From: Erythrobacter sp. KY5
Lineage (GTDB): Bacteria > Pseudomonadota > Alphaproteobacteria > Sphingomonadales > Sphingomonadaceae
DNA: 64,000 nt
Assembly: GCF_003264115.1 (NCBI RefSeq)
Contig: NZ_CP021912.1
Coordinates: 186,001 to 250,000 of the forward strand
Direction of reading: 5' to 3'
Part shown: positions 1-13,234 of the stretch, piece by piece
How positions within the stretch are numbered: the stretch's first letter is position 1
Layout of the letters: every line of letters begins with the position of its first letter
Notes under the pieces: model-generated
Seen by the model: the letters and a program-made list of their open reading frames with translations, nothing else
Told to the model about the DNA's origin: nothing
Database searches by the model: none
Program-made: the position numbers and the translations under genes

Positions 1-985
<985 letters not shown>

Positions 986-1031
986 TTAGTTCCCTCGGGG
1001 GGTGAATTCTCTTGGGTGGCGGAAAGTGGGA

Positions 1032-1057
1032 GGGGCCCAATAACTAGCCTGGGCCCC
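1032..1057 (-). other. rpoB-rpoC intercistronic hairpin
   Basis: A perfect 8-bp inverted repeat (GGGGCCCA / TGGGCCCC, arms 1032-1039 and 1050-1057, 10-nt loop) sits directly after the rpoB stop codon in the 82-bp rpoB-rpoC gap. On the transcribed (minus) strand it is not followed by a U-run, so it is more likely an mRNA-stability or processing hairpin than a terminator. That function is inference. Confidence 0.5.
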
Positions 1058-1064
1058 GTTCCCC

Positions 1065-5267
<4,203 letters not shown>

Positions 5268-5347
5268 GGAAGAGATTTGCCTCTTTTGCCTGCGCGCACG
5301 AGAAAGCTTCCCGCACGCAAAAAATAAATACGTTTCGTGACGCGAGA

Positions 5348-5392
5348 GCGTTCCGGCCCTATCCGACGCAAAGAAGCCGCACGCCGGAACGC
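5348..5392 (-). promoter_or_regulatory. Strong hairpin in the rpoBC mRNA leader
   Basis: A perfect 10-bp inverted repeat (GCGTTCCGGC / GCCGGAACGC; arms 5348-5357 and 5383-5392, 25-nt loop) lies inside the predicted ~240-nt untranslated leader of rpoBC. It has no U-tract on the minus strand, so it is not a simple terminator. A leader of this length ahead of rpoB suggests post-transcriptional control. The pairing is seen; the function is inference. Confidence 0.5.
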
Positions 5393-5511
5393 ACCCTACC
5401 GGGCCGCTTCGGTTGCAGCTTGTATCGTCGCGAATATGGCTAGCGCCGCTTCCATTCTTGGCCCGATCCCCGCGCATGAATCGGTCCGGCTCGAAGCTGG
5501 CGTGTGAGGGC

Positions 5512-5539
5512 TATCTAAGAGCCATGTTGGATTTGTCAA
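5512..5539 (-). promoter_or_regulatory. Promoter of rpoBC (sigma-70 type)
   Basis: Read on the minus strand, TTGACA (5539-5534), a 16-bp spacer and TAGATA (5517-5512) give a near-consensus housekeeping promoter. The transcript would begin about 5505, leaving a leader of about 240 nt before the rpoB ATG at 5267. No closer promoter to rpoB of similar quality was seen. Confidence 0.7.
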
Positions 5540-5623
5540 CGCCGCGCGCAGCAGCGCCGTGACGTGGTTCGACTCAGCAGCGATCAAATCCATCTCGCAC
5601 CCTCAAACGCCGCCACAGTCGCT

Positions 5624-5742
5624 TATCGAATACCGATATGGTTGGAATTATTGTTTTTCATAGAGGGACTTATCGTTTTTCAATATTTATTGATTGACGA
5701 TAAATCGCAGGTCTCCTAGATAGAGATTATTGAAATTCAATA
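5624..5742 (+). promoter_or_regulatory. Promoter with three palindromic operators for the DUF2975/HTH operon
   Basis: This AT-rich stretch holds a promoter, TTGACG (5694-5699), 17 bp, TAGATA (5717-5722). Three inverted repeats surround it: TATCG-N5-CGATA at 5624-5638; a 34-bp imperfect palindrome at 5670-5703 (outer TTATCG/CGATAA, inner TCAATA-TT-TATTGA) that overlaps the -35; and TATTGAA-A-TTCAATA at 5728-5742 just past the start point. The layout is that of repressor operators. The obvious candidate repressor is the small HTH protein encoded at 6511-6717 in the same operon; that link is inference. Confidence 0.65.
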
Positions 5743-5763
5743 TGCACCTTAAAGGAGAACGAT

Positions 5764-5904
5764 ATGACCCGCTTCATTAATCAATCGCTCGCCGTCTTCG
5801 CCGCTGTGATCCTCACGATCACCTCGGTCGGCGCCATCGTTACCGTACCGCCCGCATCGGCAAGCACCGCACACGGGTCGCTGGTTTCGGCCGAGCTTGC
5901 CTGA
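5764..5904 (+). CDS. Secreted or membrane-anchored micropeptide, first gene of the DUF2975/HTH operon
   Basis: A 46-aa peptide with a strong ribosome-binding site (AAAGGAG, 5751-5757) and an ATG at 5764. It has one hydrophobic segment at about residues 8-27 (SLAVFAAVILTITSVGAIVT) followed by a polar tail, PPASASTAHGSLVSAELA. The ASA-S region could serve as a signal-peptidase site, so the peptide may be secreted or held in the inner membrane. The stop lies 25 bp before the DUF2975 gene, and the promoter-operator region immediately upstream makes this the first cistron. I do not recognise a family. The quality of the ribosome-binding site and the operon position are the support for it being real. 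Confidence 0.6.
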   Translation: MTRFINQSLAVFAAVILTITSVGAIVTVPPASASTAHGSLVSAELA

Positions 5905-5929
5905 GCGCGAACAGAAAGGGGCAGACACC

Positions 5930-6481
5930 ATGACAAAATACGAACGACCCAATGACCTCCTGCTGCTGGCAGGCAAGGTTCTCACCGTGATCGGTCAGAT
6001 TGGTCTCGCTATCGGGGGATTGGCACTGACGATAGCGATTCCTCTCTTCCTCTTCTTCGGCGACGAGATCAGCGCAGAAATCGCGGAGCAGGGAACGACC
6101 GCGATCGGACCATTTCCCACCTTCGCAATGTTGGCCTTCATCGTGACCGTCCTCTTTGCGATGTTCCTCGCATTTCTTTTCTTTGGGAAACTGCGCGCGA
6201 TCATCTCGAGCGTGGGTGAAGGCGACCCGTTCGTGCCGGAGAATGCCGAGCGATTGAACATCATGGCGTGGCTGATGCTTGGCATTCAGGTTCTTCTCAT
6301 CCCCGCCGCAGGATTTGGCCTGATGCTCGCGAAATGGGCTGACGAGATGGAGCACGCAGAATTCACCATCGATGTCGGCCTGGACCTGACAGGCATCCTG
6401 ATGGTGATCGTGCTCTTCATCCTCGCCCGCGTGTTCAAACATGGCGCAGCGATGCGTGAAGATCTCGAAGGGACCGTGTGA
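5930..6481 (+). CDS. DUF2975-family membrane protein
   Basis: A 183-aa inner-membrane protein with four predicted transmembrane helices: about residues 9-38 (LLLLAGKVLTVIGQIGLAIG onward), 60-86, 103-128 and 145-165, then a short cytoplasmic tail ending EDLEGTV. The four-helix pattern, the RLNIMAWLMLG segment and the gene partner fit DUF2975. Members of this family are typically encoded beside a ~70-aa XRE/YozG-like regulator, exactly as here. The ATG at 5930 is preceded by AAAGGGG; an in-frame TTG at 5897 overlaps the micropeptide gene and is less likely. The biochemical function of DUF2975 is not known to me. A membrane sensor or modulator for the co-encoded regulator is a reasonable inference only. 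Confidence 0.8.
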   Translation: MTKYERPNDLLLLAGKVLTVIGQIGLAIGGLALTIAIPLFLFFGDEISAEIAEQGTTAIGPFPTFAMLAFIVTVLFAMFLAFLFFGKLRAIISSVGEGDPFVPENAERLNIMAWLMLGIQVLLIPAAGFGLMLAKWADEMEHAEFTIDVGLDLTGILMVIVLFILARVFKHGAAMREDLEGTV

Positions 6482-6510
6482 TGCCTGCTGACGACGAAGG
6501 AGCAACGATC

Positions 6511-6717
6511 ATGGTCAAGCTCGACGACCTGCTGCACGAACGCCGTATGACGCTGACCGAATTGGCAGAAAGGGTGGGCCTCACCCTCGCCAACCTGTCA
6601 ATCCTCAAAACCGGCAAGGCCAAGGCGATCCGCTTCACCACCCTCGCCGCGATCTGCCGGGAGCTGGAATGCCAGCCGGGCGACCTCTTGAGCTTTCAGG
6701 CCGGGAAGGAAGGCTGA
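6511..6717 (+). CDS. Small XRE/YozG-like helix-turn-helix regulator
   Basis: A 68-aa DNA-binding protein that is essentially one Cro/CI-type domain: MTLTELAERVGLTLANLSIL forms helices 2-3, followed by KTGKAKAIRFTTLAAICREL and CQPGDLLSF. An ATG at 6481 overlaps the DUF2975 stop, but the ATG at 6511 has a good Shine-Dalgarno (AAGGAG, 6497-6502) at 8 nt and gives the standard length of this family, so it is preferred. It is coupled to the next gene by an ATGA-type overlap at 6715-6719. It likely represses its own operon through the palindromes at 5624-5742 (inference). No ligand pocket is visible, so any signal would have to come through a partner. Confidence 0.85.
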   Translation: MVKLDDLLHERRMTLTELAERVGLTLANLSILKTGKAKAIRFTTLAAICRELECQPGDLLSFQAGKEG

Positions 6718-7415
6718 TGGGGTCTCTCCAAAAATGGGGCGGTGTATCGGCGCTCGCCATCGCCGCGTCATACGTCTTCGGGTTCGCCCTGTTCATCGGG
6801 GTACTCGATCGGACGGGCTACGAAGGCGCAGGTGGTGAACTCGCTTTCGTGGCGGACAATGTCCATCTGCTTTCGACCGCAATCATCGCGCTTTATCCGC
6901 TGGCGGCCTGCGCCTTGTGCGTTCTTACAATTGCGCTGCGCGTGCGGCTCGATGAGCAGCCGATCGAGAGAGGCTGGAACGATGTTGCGGCAGTGTTCGG
7001 CGCGATCTGGGCGGCGCTACTGTTTGCCAGCGGATTTGTCGGCATCGTCGGAATGCACACCGTAACTGAACTCGCACAGACAACGCCCGAAGTGGCGCAG
7101 AGCACCTGGAGCGCGGTCTCGATCATCCAGAACGCACTTGGCGGCGGGATCGAGCTGGTCGGCGGTGTCTGGATGGCATTGGTCAGCGCCATTGCGATGC
7201 GTGTTGGATTTACCGGAAAGGCGCTTGGTTTTTTCGGCATTGCCATCGGGGCAATCGGCATCGCAACCGTGGTGCCGGCACTGTCGGATCTCGTCGATAT
7301 CTTTGGACTGGGACAGATCGTCTGGTTCGCAGCCCTCGGCGTCGCGCTCATGCGCAGCGGTCCTGTAGTCCGCATCGATCGCGATGCATATGGAGCGAGA
7401 TCGCCAGCCGACTGA
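6717..7415 (+). CDS. Multi-pass membrane protein, DUF4386-like
   Basis: A 232-aa integral membrane protein with about six hydrophobic helices (for example residues 8-30, 46-70, 86-110, 130-156, 167-190 and 200-222). The ATG at 6717 overlaps the TGA of the HTH gene and follows GGAAGG, indicating translational coupling. The overall pattern (N-terminal GGVSALAIAASYVFGFALF, a histidine in MHTVTE, a Gly-rich ALGGGIELVGGVW segment) resembles DUF4386 proteins, but I cannot be sure of the family. As the last gene of the DUF2975/HTH operon it is probably a second membrane target or partner of the same regulatory unit. Its function is unknown. Confidence 0.6.
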   Translation: MGSLQKWGGVSALAIAASYVFGFALFIGVLDRTGYEGAGGELAFVADNVHLLSTAIIALYPLAACALCVLTIALRVRLDEQPIERGWNDVAAVFGAIWAALLFASGFVGIVGMHTVTELAQTTPEVAQSTWSAVSIIQNALGGGIELVGGVWMALVSAIAMRVGFTGKALGFFGIAIGAIGIATVVPALSDLVDIFGLGQIVWFAALGVALMRSGPVVRIDRDAYGARSPAD

Positions 7416-7434
7416 TTGCATCGCTTGTGAGACG

Positions 7435-7471
7435 AACGGCCCGCCCTTGCAATTGCGATGGCGGGTCGTTT
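7435..7471 (+). terminator. Possible terminator after the DUF2975/HTH operon
   Basis: AACGGCCCGCC (7435-7445) pairs with GGCGGGTCGTT (7460-7470) with one G-T pair. The following U-run is short (TTGG), so this may be a weak terminator. Confidence 0.3.
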
Positions 7472-7487
7472 GGTGTATCGTGAAGCT

Positions 7488-8681
7488 ATGACACCTTGGC
7501 GTTCGATAGTTTCGCTGGCGTGCTCGGCGCTCTTGCTCACGGCGTGTGGTGTCGATGAGGTTCGCATCAACGAACCTTTTCCCACGCCAACACCCACGCC
7601 GTCTCCAAATTCCGCAGCATCCCTTCCGCGGCTTCCCGCCGGGCCGCATCTCGGCATGATCACCGGCTTCGATCCACTCGGCGCTGCACGCTCGCAGATT
7701 GCGCAAGATAGCTATGCGCAGGCGCGTGCGGCGGGTGCCAGCATAGGGAGAGTGCAGATCGACTGGGCCGACCTCGAACCCGCTCAGGGTCAGTACGACG
7801 CCGATGCGTTAGCCGAAGCTTTCGCGGATCCCAACCTTGACGGGATGAATGTCGTTGTCCTCGTTTCGACGCTGGACAGCGACGGGCTGACTCTGCCTTC
7901 ATACCTGCAGGATGGCAATGATCTGCGCAGCGGCCTGACGCTGGCTTCGCCCGAAGTGACAGATGCATTTGCCGCGTTTCTCGGCTGGCTCGGCCCGCAA
8001 CTACAGCAGCGCGACGTCTGGCTTCTCTCAATCGCGAACGAGCCGCTAGGGCCGATTGAGGACGGGCGCGCGACCGAAGCAGATGCGGTGACTTTTTACT
8101 CCAACGCGATGGATCAGTGGAATACCGAGATGCCGGAAATCGGCGTGACTGCCACCTTTACAATCGGTGGCCCCGCACAAATCCCCAATCTGTTCGAAGC
8201 CGTACGATCACGCGCGGATATCGTGAGTTTCAATTATTATTGCCTGACCGCCGATCTATTCGTCACCGGCCAGGCGGACTGGGAAGCGCGGCTCGCTCAG
8301 ATGAAGGCTGACGCGGGCGACCGGGAGATATTCCTTCAGGAACTGGGATGCCCGGTCGGCTACGGCCCCTCCGGCGGACCCTCGGTTATCGGCGGCTCGC
8401 TCGACAATCAGGCGGCGTTCTTCGAATTTTTTGGTGAAACCTTCGCCACCGATCCCCAGATGCGCGCCGCGACCGCGTTTCAGTTGTTTGACTGGTCGCC
8501 CGAACTTGCGGCGATGTCAGCCGAGCCGCTGCGCGACGCCGGCCTGCCCGCCTTTGCCGACCGGTTCGAGGAATGGCTCGCCACGGTAGGCCTTCGCCGC
8601 TGGTCCGATGGCAGCGAGCGTCCGGCGTGGTCGGTATGGCTCGACCAACTTGAAAAGACGCGCCAGGCTCGCGGACAGTAG
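7488..8681 (+). CDS. Lipoprotein with a clan GH-A glycoside-hydrolase-like domain
   Basis: A 397-aa putative outer-membrane or periplasmic lipoprotein. The signal peptide ends in LLTAC, with Cys at about residue 20, followed by a Pro/Thr linker (PTPTPTPSP). The rest looks like a TIM-barrel glycosidase of clan A: SIGRVQIDWADLEPAQGQYD near the N-terminus, SIANEPLG (Asn-Glu-Pro, acid/base position) near residue 185, DIVSFNYYCL, and IFLQELGCP near residue 285, where the Glu sits at the nucleophile position. The ATG at 7488 is chosen because it opens the signal peptide. The substrate cannot be told from sequence. The gene lies alone between the DUF2975 operon and rplJ. Assignment to a particular GH family is uncertain. 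Confidence 0.65.
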   Translation: MTPWRSIVSLACSALLLTACGVDEVRINEPFPTPTPTPSPNSAASLPRLPAGPHLGMITGFDPLGAARSQIAQDSYAQARAAGASIGRVQIDWADLEPAQGQYDADALAEAFADPNLDGMNVVVLVSTLDSDGLTLPSYLQDGNDLRSGLTLASPEVTDAFAAFLGWLGPQLQQRDVWLLSIANEPLGPIEDGRATEADAVTFYSNAMDQWNTEMPEIGVTATFTIGGPAQIPNLFEAVRSRADIVSFNYYCLTADLFVTGQADWEARLAQMKADAGDREIFLQELGCPVGYGPSGGPSVIGGSLDNQAAFFEFFGETFATDPQMRAATAFQLFDWSPELAAMSAEPLRDAGLPAFADRFEEWLATVGLRRWSDGSERPAWSVWLDQLEKTRQARGQ

Positions 8682-8701
8682 GAGGCACCGCCCATGCCCC
8701 C

Positions 8702-8971
8702 TTGACTGCGCGCGCCGATCCGCTATTTGCCCGCCTCGATTGCTTAGGCAGTCATCCGTCCAAGACAGTTGCTGAGCGGAACTATGTCCGTTCTTAATTT
8801 GCAGCCTAGGCGGGGAAAAGAGATTTCGCGGCCCTACGTGGTCGCAACCGGGCATATCAGCTCACCCTCCTTCCCCATCGCTGGACTTTTCGGTGTCGAT
8901 GAACGGCACCGTTAGACATGAGCCGGTCGTTCGAAAGCCATTTCGTTCGGCCATTAGTGAAGGAGTATGGC
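8702..8971 (+). promoter_or_regulatory. Promoter and leader of rplJL
   Basis: TTGACT (8702-8707) and TATTTG (8724-8729) with a 16-bp spacer form a plausible promoter, leaving an mRNA leader of about 235 nt before the rplJ ATG at 8972. In many bacteria L10 or the L10-L12 complex binds the rplJ leader to repress translation, so a leader of this length fits autoregulation; the binding site itself was not identified. The AAGGAG at 8960-8965 is the rplJ ribosome-binding site. Confidence 0.5.
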
Positions 8972-9487
8972 ATGGATCGTTCGCAAAAAGCCGACGCGGT
9001 TGCCCAGCTCAATGCGGTCTTCAACGAGGTCGGCGTGGTGGTTGTCACCCGCAATCTCGGCCTGACGGTGGATCAGTCCACCGATCTGCGTACGAAGATG
9101 CGCGATGCTGGCGCTTCCTACAAGGTTGCGAAGAACCGTCTCGCCAAGCTCGCCCTGAAGGACACCGATTACGTCGGGATCGATGAGTTTCTCACCGGCC
9201 CGACCGCGCTGGCGTGGTCTGAAGACCCCGTCGCAGCCGCAAAGGCTGCTGTCGATTTCGCAAAGTCGAACGACAAGCTGGAAATCGTCGGTGGTTCGAT
9301 GGGCACGCAGGTTCTCGACGAAGCTGGGGTCAAGGCACTTGCCTCGATGCCGTCGCTCGACGAACTGCGCGGCAAGCTCGTTGGTCTCGTCAACGCCCCG
9401 GCAACGAAGATTGCCCAGGTCGTCAACGCGCCCGCATCGAAGCTCGCCCGTGTTTTCGGTGCCTATGGCGCCAAGGACGCAGCTTAA
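8972..9487 (+). CDS. rplJ: 50S ribosomal protein L10
   Basis: L10 anchors the L7/L12 stalk on the large ribosomal subunit. The 171-aa product starts [20 protein letters not shown] and shows the family signature [12 protein letters not shown], then [20 protein letters not shown]. The C-terminal helix that recruits L7/L12 dimers is at about residues 130-165 ([20 protein letters not shown] onward). The ATG at 8972 has AAGGAG at 6 nt spacing. rplL follows 98 bp downstream. Unusually, rpoBC is not downstream but lies 3.7 kb away on the opposite strand. Confidence 0.97.
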   Translation: MDRSQKADAVAQLNAVFNEVGVVVVTRNLGLTVDQSTDLRTKMRDAGASYKVAKNRLAKLALKDTDYVGIDEFLTGPTALAWSEDPVAAAKAAVDFAKSNDKLEIVGGSMGTQVLDEAGVKALASMPSLDELRGKLVGLVNAPATKIAQVVNAPASKLARVFGAYGAKDAA

Positions 9488-9585
9488 GACGCCTCCCCAG
9501 TCGGAGGCCGACAGAGACGCTTCTCGCAAGAGACGAAACATCATGGGGCATGTGAACCGCCCCGCCACATATTGGAGTGAACATC

Positions 9586-9960
9586 ATGGCTGATATTGCC
9601 AAGCTTGTTGAAGAACTTTCGAAGCTGACCGTCCTTGAGGCGGCTGAACTTGCAACCGCTCTTGAAGAAGAGTGGGGCGTTAGCGCTGCTGCTGCAGTTG
9701 CTGTTGCTGGCCCGGCCGGCGGTGGCGATGCACCGGTTGCTGAAGAGAAGGACGAATTCGACGTCATTCTCACCGGCGACGGCGGCAAGAAGATCCAGGT
9801 CATCAAGGAAGTCCGTGCCATCACCGGTCTCGGCCTCACCGAAGCCAAGGGTCTCGTCGAAGGCGCGCCCAAGCCGCTCAAGGAAGGCGTCAACAAGGCG
9901 GAAGCCGAAGAGATCAAGGGCAAGATCGAAGCAGCCGGCGGTACCGTCGAGCTCAAGTAA
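9586..9960 (+). CDS. rplL: 50S ribosomal protein L7/L12
   Basis: The 124-aa stalk protein that recruits translation factors to the ribosome. The N-terminal dimerisation helices ([20 protein letters not shown]), an Ala/Gly-rich hinge ([17 protein letters not shown]) and the globular C-terminal domain ([20 protein letters not shown], then [20 protein letters not shown]) are all intact. The ATG at 9586 follows GGAG; a GTG two codons upstream is out-competed by spacing. A rho-independent terminator follows at 9989-10024, closing the rplJL transcript. Confidence 0.97.
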   Translation: MADIAKLVEELSKLTVLEAAELATALEEEWGVSAAAAVAVAGPAGGGDAPVAEEKDEFDVILTGDGGKKIQVIKEVRAITGLGLTEAKGLVEGAPKPLKEGVNKAEAEEIKGKIEAAGGTVELK

Positions 9961-9988
9961 GCTTCTTTCGAGCTACTGCTCAAAAAAG

Positions 9989-10024
9989 AGGGCGGTGCCA
10001 GCGATGGCGCCGCCCTTTCTTTTT
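9989..10024 (+). terminator. Rho-independent terminator after rplL
   Basis: AGGGCGGTGCCA (9989-10000), a GCGA tetraloop and TGGCGCCGCCCT (10005-10016) form a 12-bp stem with one G-U pair, followed by a T-rich run to 10024. Upstream A-residues suggest it may also work for the convergent gene ending at 10044. Confidence 0.85.
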
Positions 10025-10043
10025 GGTTCGAACTCGCGTTGCC

Positions 10044-11615
10044 TTAGCGCGGGATGATCTGGTCGATCCCGGTCCGTTCCGTGCCGACAGTCGGCGCGCC
10101 GATCTGGTCGACCTGCACTTTGCCAGCATAGGGCGCGTCCTGATAGTCGATGCCGAACTCGACCTCGTCATAGACGGGGTTGTAGTTGATCGGGATGCCT
10201 GCGGCCTGCAATTCGGCAATGGTGATGAAGGTGTCGATCGTATCGCCAGCGCGAAGATGCTCGATCTCGCCTGGCGTGAAGCGCTCGTGCAGCACGTCCA
10301 CCACCGAACCCAGCCGGATCGCGATGGTACCATCAAGCTGACGAAAATCGACCGAGCCAGTCAGCACACCGTTTACACGCGCATCAAGCCTGGTCTTGGT
10401 AATCAGCTCGGCCTGCGCTGCGGCGCTCGCGCTGACAGAGGCGCCGGGTTCGGGTATCGGAACCAGCTGCGCATCGCGTGCGGCGGCAGGTTCGGGCAGT
10501 TGTGGCCCGCGGCCTGAAACGGTTGGGATGGAACGGCGGGCCTCGTTCGAGACATCGATCGCTCCGGCAAATGCGGCTTCGATGGATTCGTTTGCCGCAG
10601 AAATGCTTTGCTGCACCACAGGCTCAACCGACGCGGAAGCAGAAGCAAGCGCTTGCGTGCGGCGTGCGAAGCCCGGCGCAGGACTGGGGCGAAAACCGCG
10701 TGATACAGTAAGCTGCTGAACCTCGACAAGGTCAGCCCTGGGGGCACGCGAAGCTTGTGTGCCTTCAAAACCGGGGATCGGCGCGGCGACGAAACCGCGC
10801 GAAACGGTGCGCTGCTCAACCGGCGCAAAAGCCGGGCTCAGAACCACCGACGGCGGTAGGTTGGATGTATCGAGTGCAGCAACCTCAGATGGCGGCGGCG
10901 CAGTAAAGCCGCGAGAAACGGTGCGCTGGGACACCTCGCCATAGGCAGCCGTCGGTGCGTCCAATGCGCTTGCCCCTTCGAATGCGGGGGCAAGCGCCGG
11001 ACGAAAGCCGCTGGACACGGTGAGCTGCTCGACTTCGACCAGTCCCGCCATCGGGGCCCGAACCGCTTCGGCAAGTCGCGGCGCGACAAGCTGGTGGCGG
11101 CGTATGCGAGCGGAGAGCGATACCGATTCGACCGTAGGCATCTCGATATCGGCAAAAGCGAGTTCGAAGCGGTCCGCGCCCGTGGCGAGAAATTCGAGCG
11201 GAATTGCACGGCCAAGTTCGCGATAGGTGACAAGGCTTCCCACCGTCACCGCTTCGGGTGCGATCTGCTCCGCCGCGATCACAGGGGCATAGACGGGCGC
11301 CGTTGCCCCAGCCGTAGGGGACCACAAGGTAGCGGGCAGTTCTGTCACCGAGCGGTCCATGCTGATCCGCATCAATGGCGTGCCCATCGCACCCAGTGAC
11401 ATGTCAGGAATGGTCACGGCCACGGCCACCGCCGCTGCCCCGGCCATCATGCGAGCGTTCATAGACCGGCGACGCTGGGTGGTCAGAAGGCTCGCTTCAC
11501 GAGCGGCCAGTTCCGCCGCCGTCAAAGGCGCTGGCAGAAGATGCGCGCCGTCGCCGCGCATTTCATCGCAGCCCGGTTCGGGCGATGCGCCCTCATATAG
11601 AAAACGTGCAGACAC
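10044..11615 (-). CDS. Membrane-anchored envelope protein with four TVSRGF-type repeats, unknown family
   Basis: A 523-aa protein of unknown function. I place the start at the GTG at 11615 because it has an excellent ribosome-binding site (AAGGGGGGAA) just upstream; the frame is open further but without a comparable site. Residues 1-55 are polar, a hydrophobic segment at about 57-77 probably crosses the inner membrane, and the remainder should be periplasmic. Between residues about 192 and 317 a motif recurs four times, with cores SSGF (201), SRGF (234), SRGF (272) and SRGF (305). Copies 1 and 4 are VEV(E/Q)QLTVS-GFRP and copies 2 and 3 are QRTVSRGF, separated by Pro/Ala-rich spacers. The C-terminal ~120 residues (from LITKTRLDARVNG) look globular. 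It converges on rplL and is divergent from the MATE gene. Confidence 0.7.
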   Translation of the reverse strand: MSARFLYEGASPEPGCDEMRGDGAHLLPAPLTAAELAAREASLLTTQRRRSMNARMMAGAAAVAVAVTIPDMSLGAMGTPLMRISMDRSVTELPATLWSPTAGATAPVYAPVIAAEQIAPEAVTVGSLVTYRELGRAIPLEFLATGADRFELAFADIEMPTVESVSLSARIRRHQLVAPRLAEAVRAPMAGLVEVEQLTVSSGFRPALAPAFEGASALDAPTAAYGEVSQRTVSRGFTAPPPSEVAALDTSNLPPSVVLSPAFAPVEQRTVSRGFVAAPIPGFEGTQASRAPRADLVEVQQLTVSRGFRPSPAPGFARRTQALASASASVEPVVQQSISAANESIEAAFAGAIDVSNEARRSIPTVSGRGPQLPEPAAARDAQLVPIPEPGASVSASAAAQAELITKTRLDARVNGVLTGSVDFRQLDGTIAIRLGSVVDVLHERFTPGEIEHLRAGDTIDTFITIAELQAAGIPINYNPVYDEVEFGIDYQDAPYAGKVQVDQIGAPTVGTERTGIDQIIPR

Positions 11616-11797
11616 GGATTCCCCCCTTAGAATCTTGCGGTGCGTTATGAAGATATTCACCATGCATTTAAAGCGGTTTCTTGAAAGTGCGCCCTCAGCG
11701 CCCCGCGCTGATACAACTTTCCGCTTTCCCGGACCGCCACAAATCCCTATCCGGTTCGGCTCGCTTGTCACGGTCTGGCTCGGCGAGCAGACATGAC

Positions 11798-13234
11798 ATG
11801 ACGCACACTGCCAAACCTTCCGGTCCGCCCAGCGTGACCAGACTGACCTGGGGTCAGGAGCTTCGAGCAACGATTGGGCTCGCGGCGCCGTTGGCGCTCG
11901 CCAATCTGCTCCAGATGCTGACCTATGCCGTCGACGTGATCTTCATCGCGCGGCTCGGTGAAGATCCCCTTGCTGCCTCGACCCTCTCGGTTTCGCTGTT
12001 CGGAATGGTCCTATGGGCGCTGGCCGCGCTGACCGGCGCGGTCGCACCGCTCATCGCCGAAGCTATTGGCGCGCGCGCGCGTACACCGCGTCCCGTGCGC
12101 CGGGCAACGCGCATGGCGCTATGGCTGGCTGTCATGTCGGGGGCCGCGGGCATGGGAGTGTGCCTGCTTCTCGTTCCGCTCATGTATCTGAGCGGACAGG
12201 ACGAGGCCCTGATCCCGCTCGCCAACGAATACAATTCTATCATCGTGTTCTCGATGATCCCCATGCTGCTCGCAGGCGTCTTGCGTAACTTCGTGTCGGC
12301 ACTTGGCCGCCCGTTCTTCGCAACGATGATCACGGCACTCGGCATCGTGGTGAACAGCACTGCGAACTACGCCTTGATCTTCGGCAATTTCGGAGCGCCC
12401 GAGCTCGGCCTCGCCGGAGCTGCAATCGCGACGAATATCACCGCGCTGGTGGTGCTGGGCGCTTACGTGCTCGCCATCCTCACCAACCCGGTGTTCGCCA
12501 GCTATCGCATCTTCTACAGGCTCCACCGCGCCGACTGGACGCGCATGCGCCAGATCATCACCATCGGCACGCCGATCGCTTTCACCGTGATGGCAGAGGC
12601 CGGTATTTTCGGAGCCGCGCCTTTCCTGATGGGCATGTTCGGCCCGGCGCAGGTTGCTGGCCACGCGCTCGCGATCCAGCTTGCCGCGCTCGCATTTCAG
12701 GTGCCGTTCGGAGTGGGGCAGGCGGTGACGATACGCGTGGGCTATTTCTATGGCGCGCGCGATCCAGTCGGCATCACCCGCGCTGGCTGGTCGGCTATCG
12801 GCATAAGCATCGCCTTCATGTCAATGACCGCTGCCGCGATGGTGCTGTTCCCCGAGGCGCTCTTGTCGATCTATGTCGATCCGCAGGCGGCGAAGAACGC
12901 AGCCGTAGTCGGCTTTGCACTGCAATTCCTCGTCTTTGCCGCCGCGTTCCAGTTGGTCGACGGTGTGCAGGCCGTCGCGGCAGGCGCGCTGCGCGGACTG
13001 CAGGACACGCGCATCCCGATGTGGATCGCGATTTTCAGCTACTGGGTGCCGGGCATAGGTGTTGCGGTCGGTCTCGGCTTTGGAGCCGGGCTCGAAGGGG
13101 TCGGCGTATGGATCGGCCTTGCGACTGGCCTTGCCTTTGCCGCCGTGCTGCTGCTCTGGCGCTGGATGTTGCGCGAGCGGCTAGGCCTGACAATGCGCAC
13201 AAAAGGCGAGGCGGTTATGCCGCTGCCCGCGTAG
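11798..13234 (+). CDS. MATE-family multidrug/Na+(H+) antiporter
   Basis: A 478-aa exporter of the MATE (NorM-like) family with about twelve transmembrane helices arranged as two MatE halves. Family marks include GLAAPLALANLLQMLTYAVD in helix 1, LWALAALTGAVAPLIAEAIG, IPMLLAGVLRNFVSALGRPF, and in the second half VPFGVGQAVTIRVGYFYGA and GVQAVAAGALRGLQDTRIPM. It would extrude cationic drugs or metabolites across the inner membrane using a sodium or proton gradient. The ATG at 11798 is selected since an overlapping ATG at 11793 runs into a stop at once. The 3' end overlaps the convergent MscS gene by 20 bp. The substrate cannot be inferred. Confidence 0.9.
   Translation: MTHTAKPSGPPSVTRLTWGQELRATIGLAAPLALANLLQMLTYAVDVIFIARLGEDPLAASTLSVSLFGMVLWALAALTGAVAPLIAEAIGARARTPRPVRRATRMALWLAVMSGAAGMGVCLLLVPLMYLSGQDEALIPLANEYNSIIVFSMIPMLLAGVLRNFVSALGRPFFATMITALGIVVNSTANYALIFGNFGAPELGLAGAAIATNITALVVLGAYVLAILTNPVFASYRIFYRLHRADWTRMRQIITIGTPIAFTVMAEAGIFGAAPFLMGMFGPAQVAGHALAIQLAALAFQVPFGVGQAVTIRVGYFYGARDPVGITRAGWSAIGISIAFMSMTAAAMVLFPEALLSIYVDPQAAKNAAVVGFALQFLVFAAAFQLVDGVQAVAAGALRGLQDTRIPMWIAIFSYWVPGIGVAVGLGFGAGLEGVGVWIGLATGLAFAAVLLLWRWMLRERLGLTMRTKGEAVMPLPA

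Noticed and set aside
5840..6505. 221-codon minus-strand frame over the DUF2975 gene
   Set aside because: The plus-strand frame encodes a coherent four-helix membrane protein with a good ribosome-binding site.
10025..10043. GGTTCGAA-like tRNA T-loop word after the rplL terminator
   Set aside because: No paired arms around it; it lies between a terminator and a stop codon.
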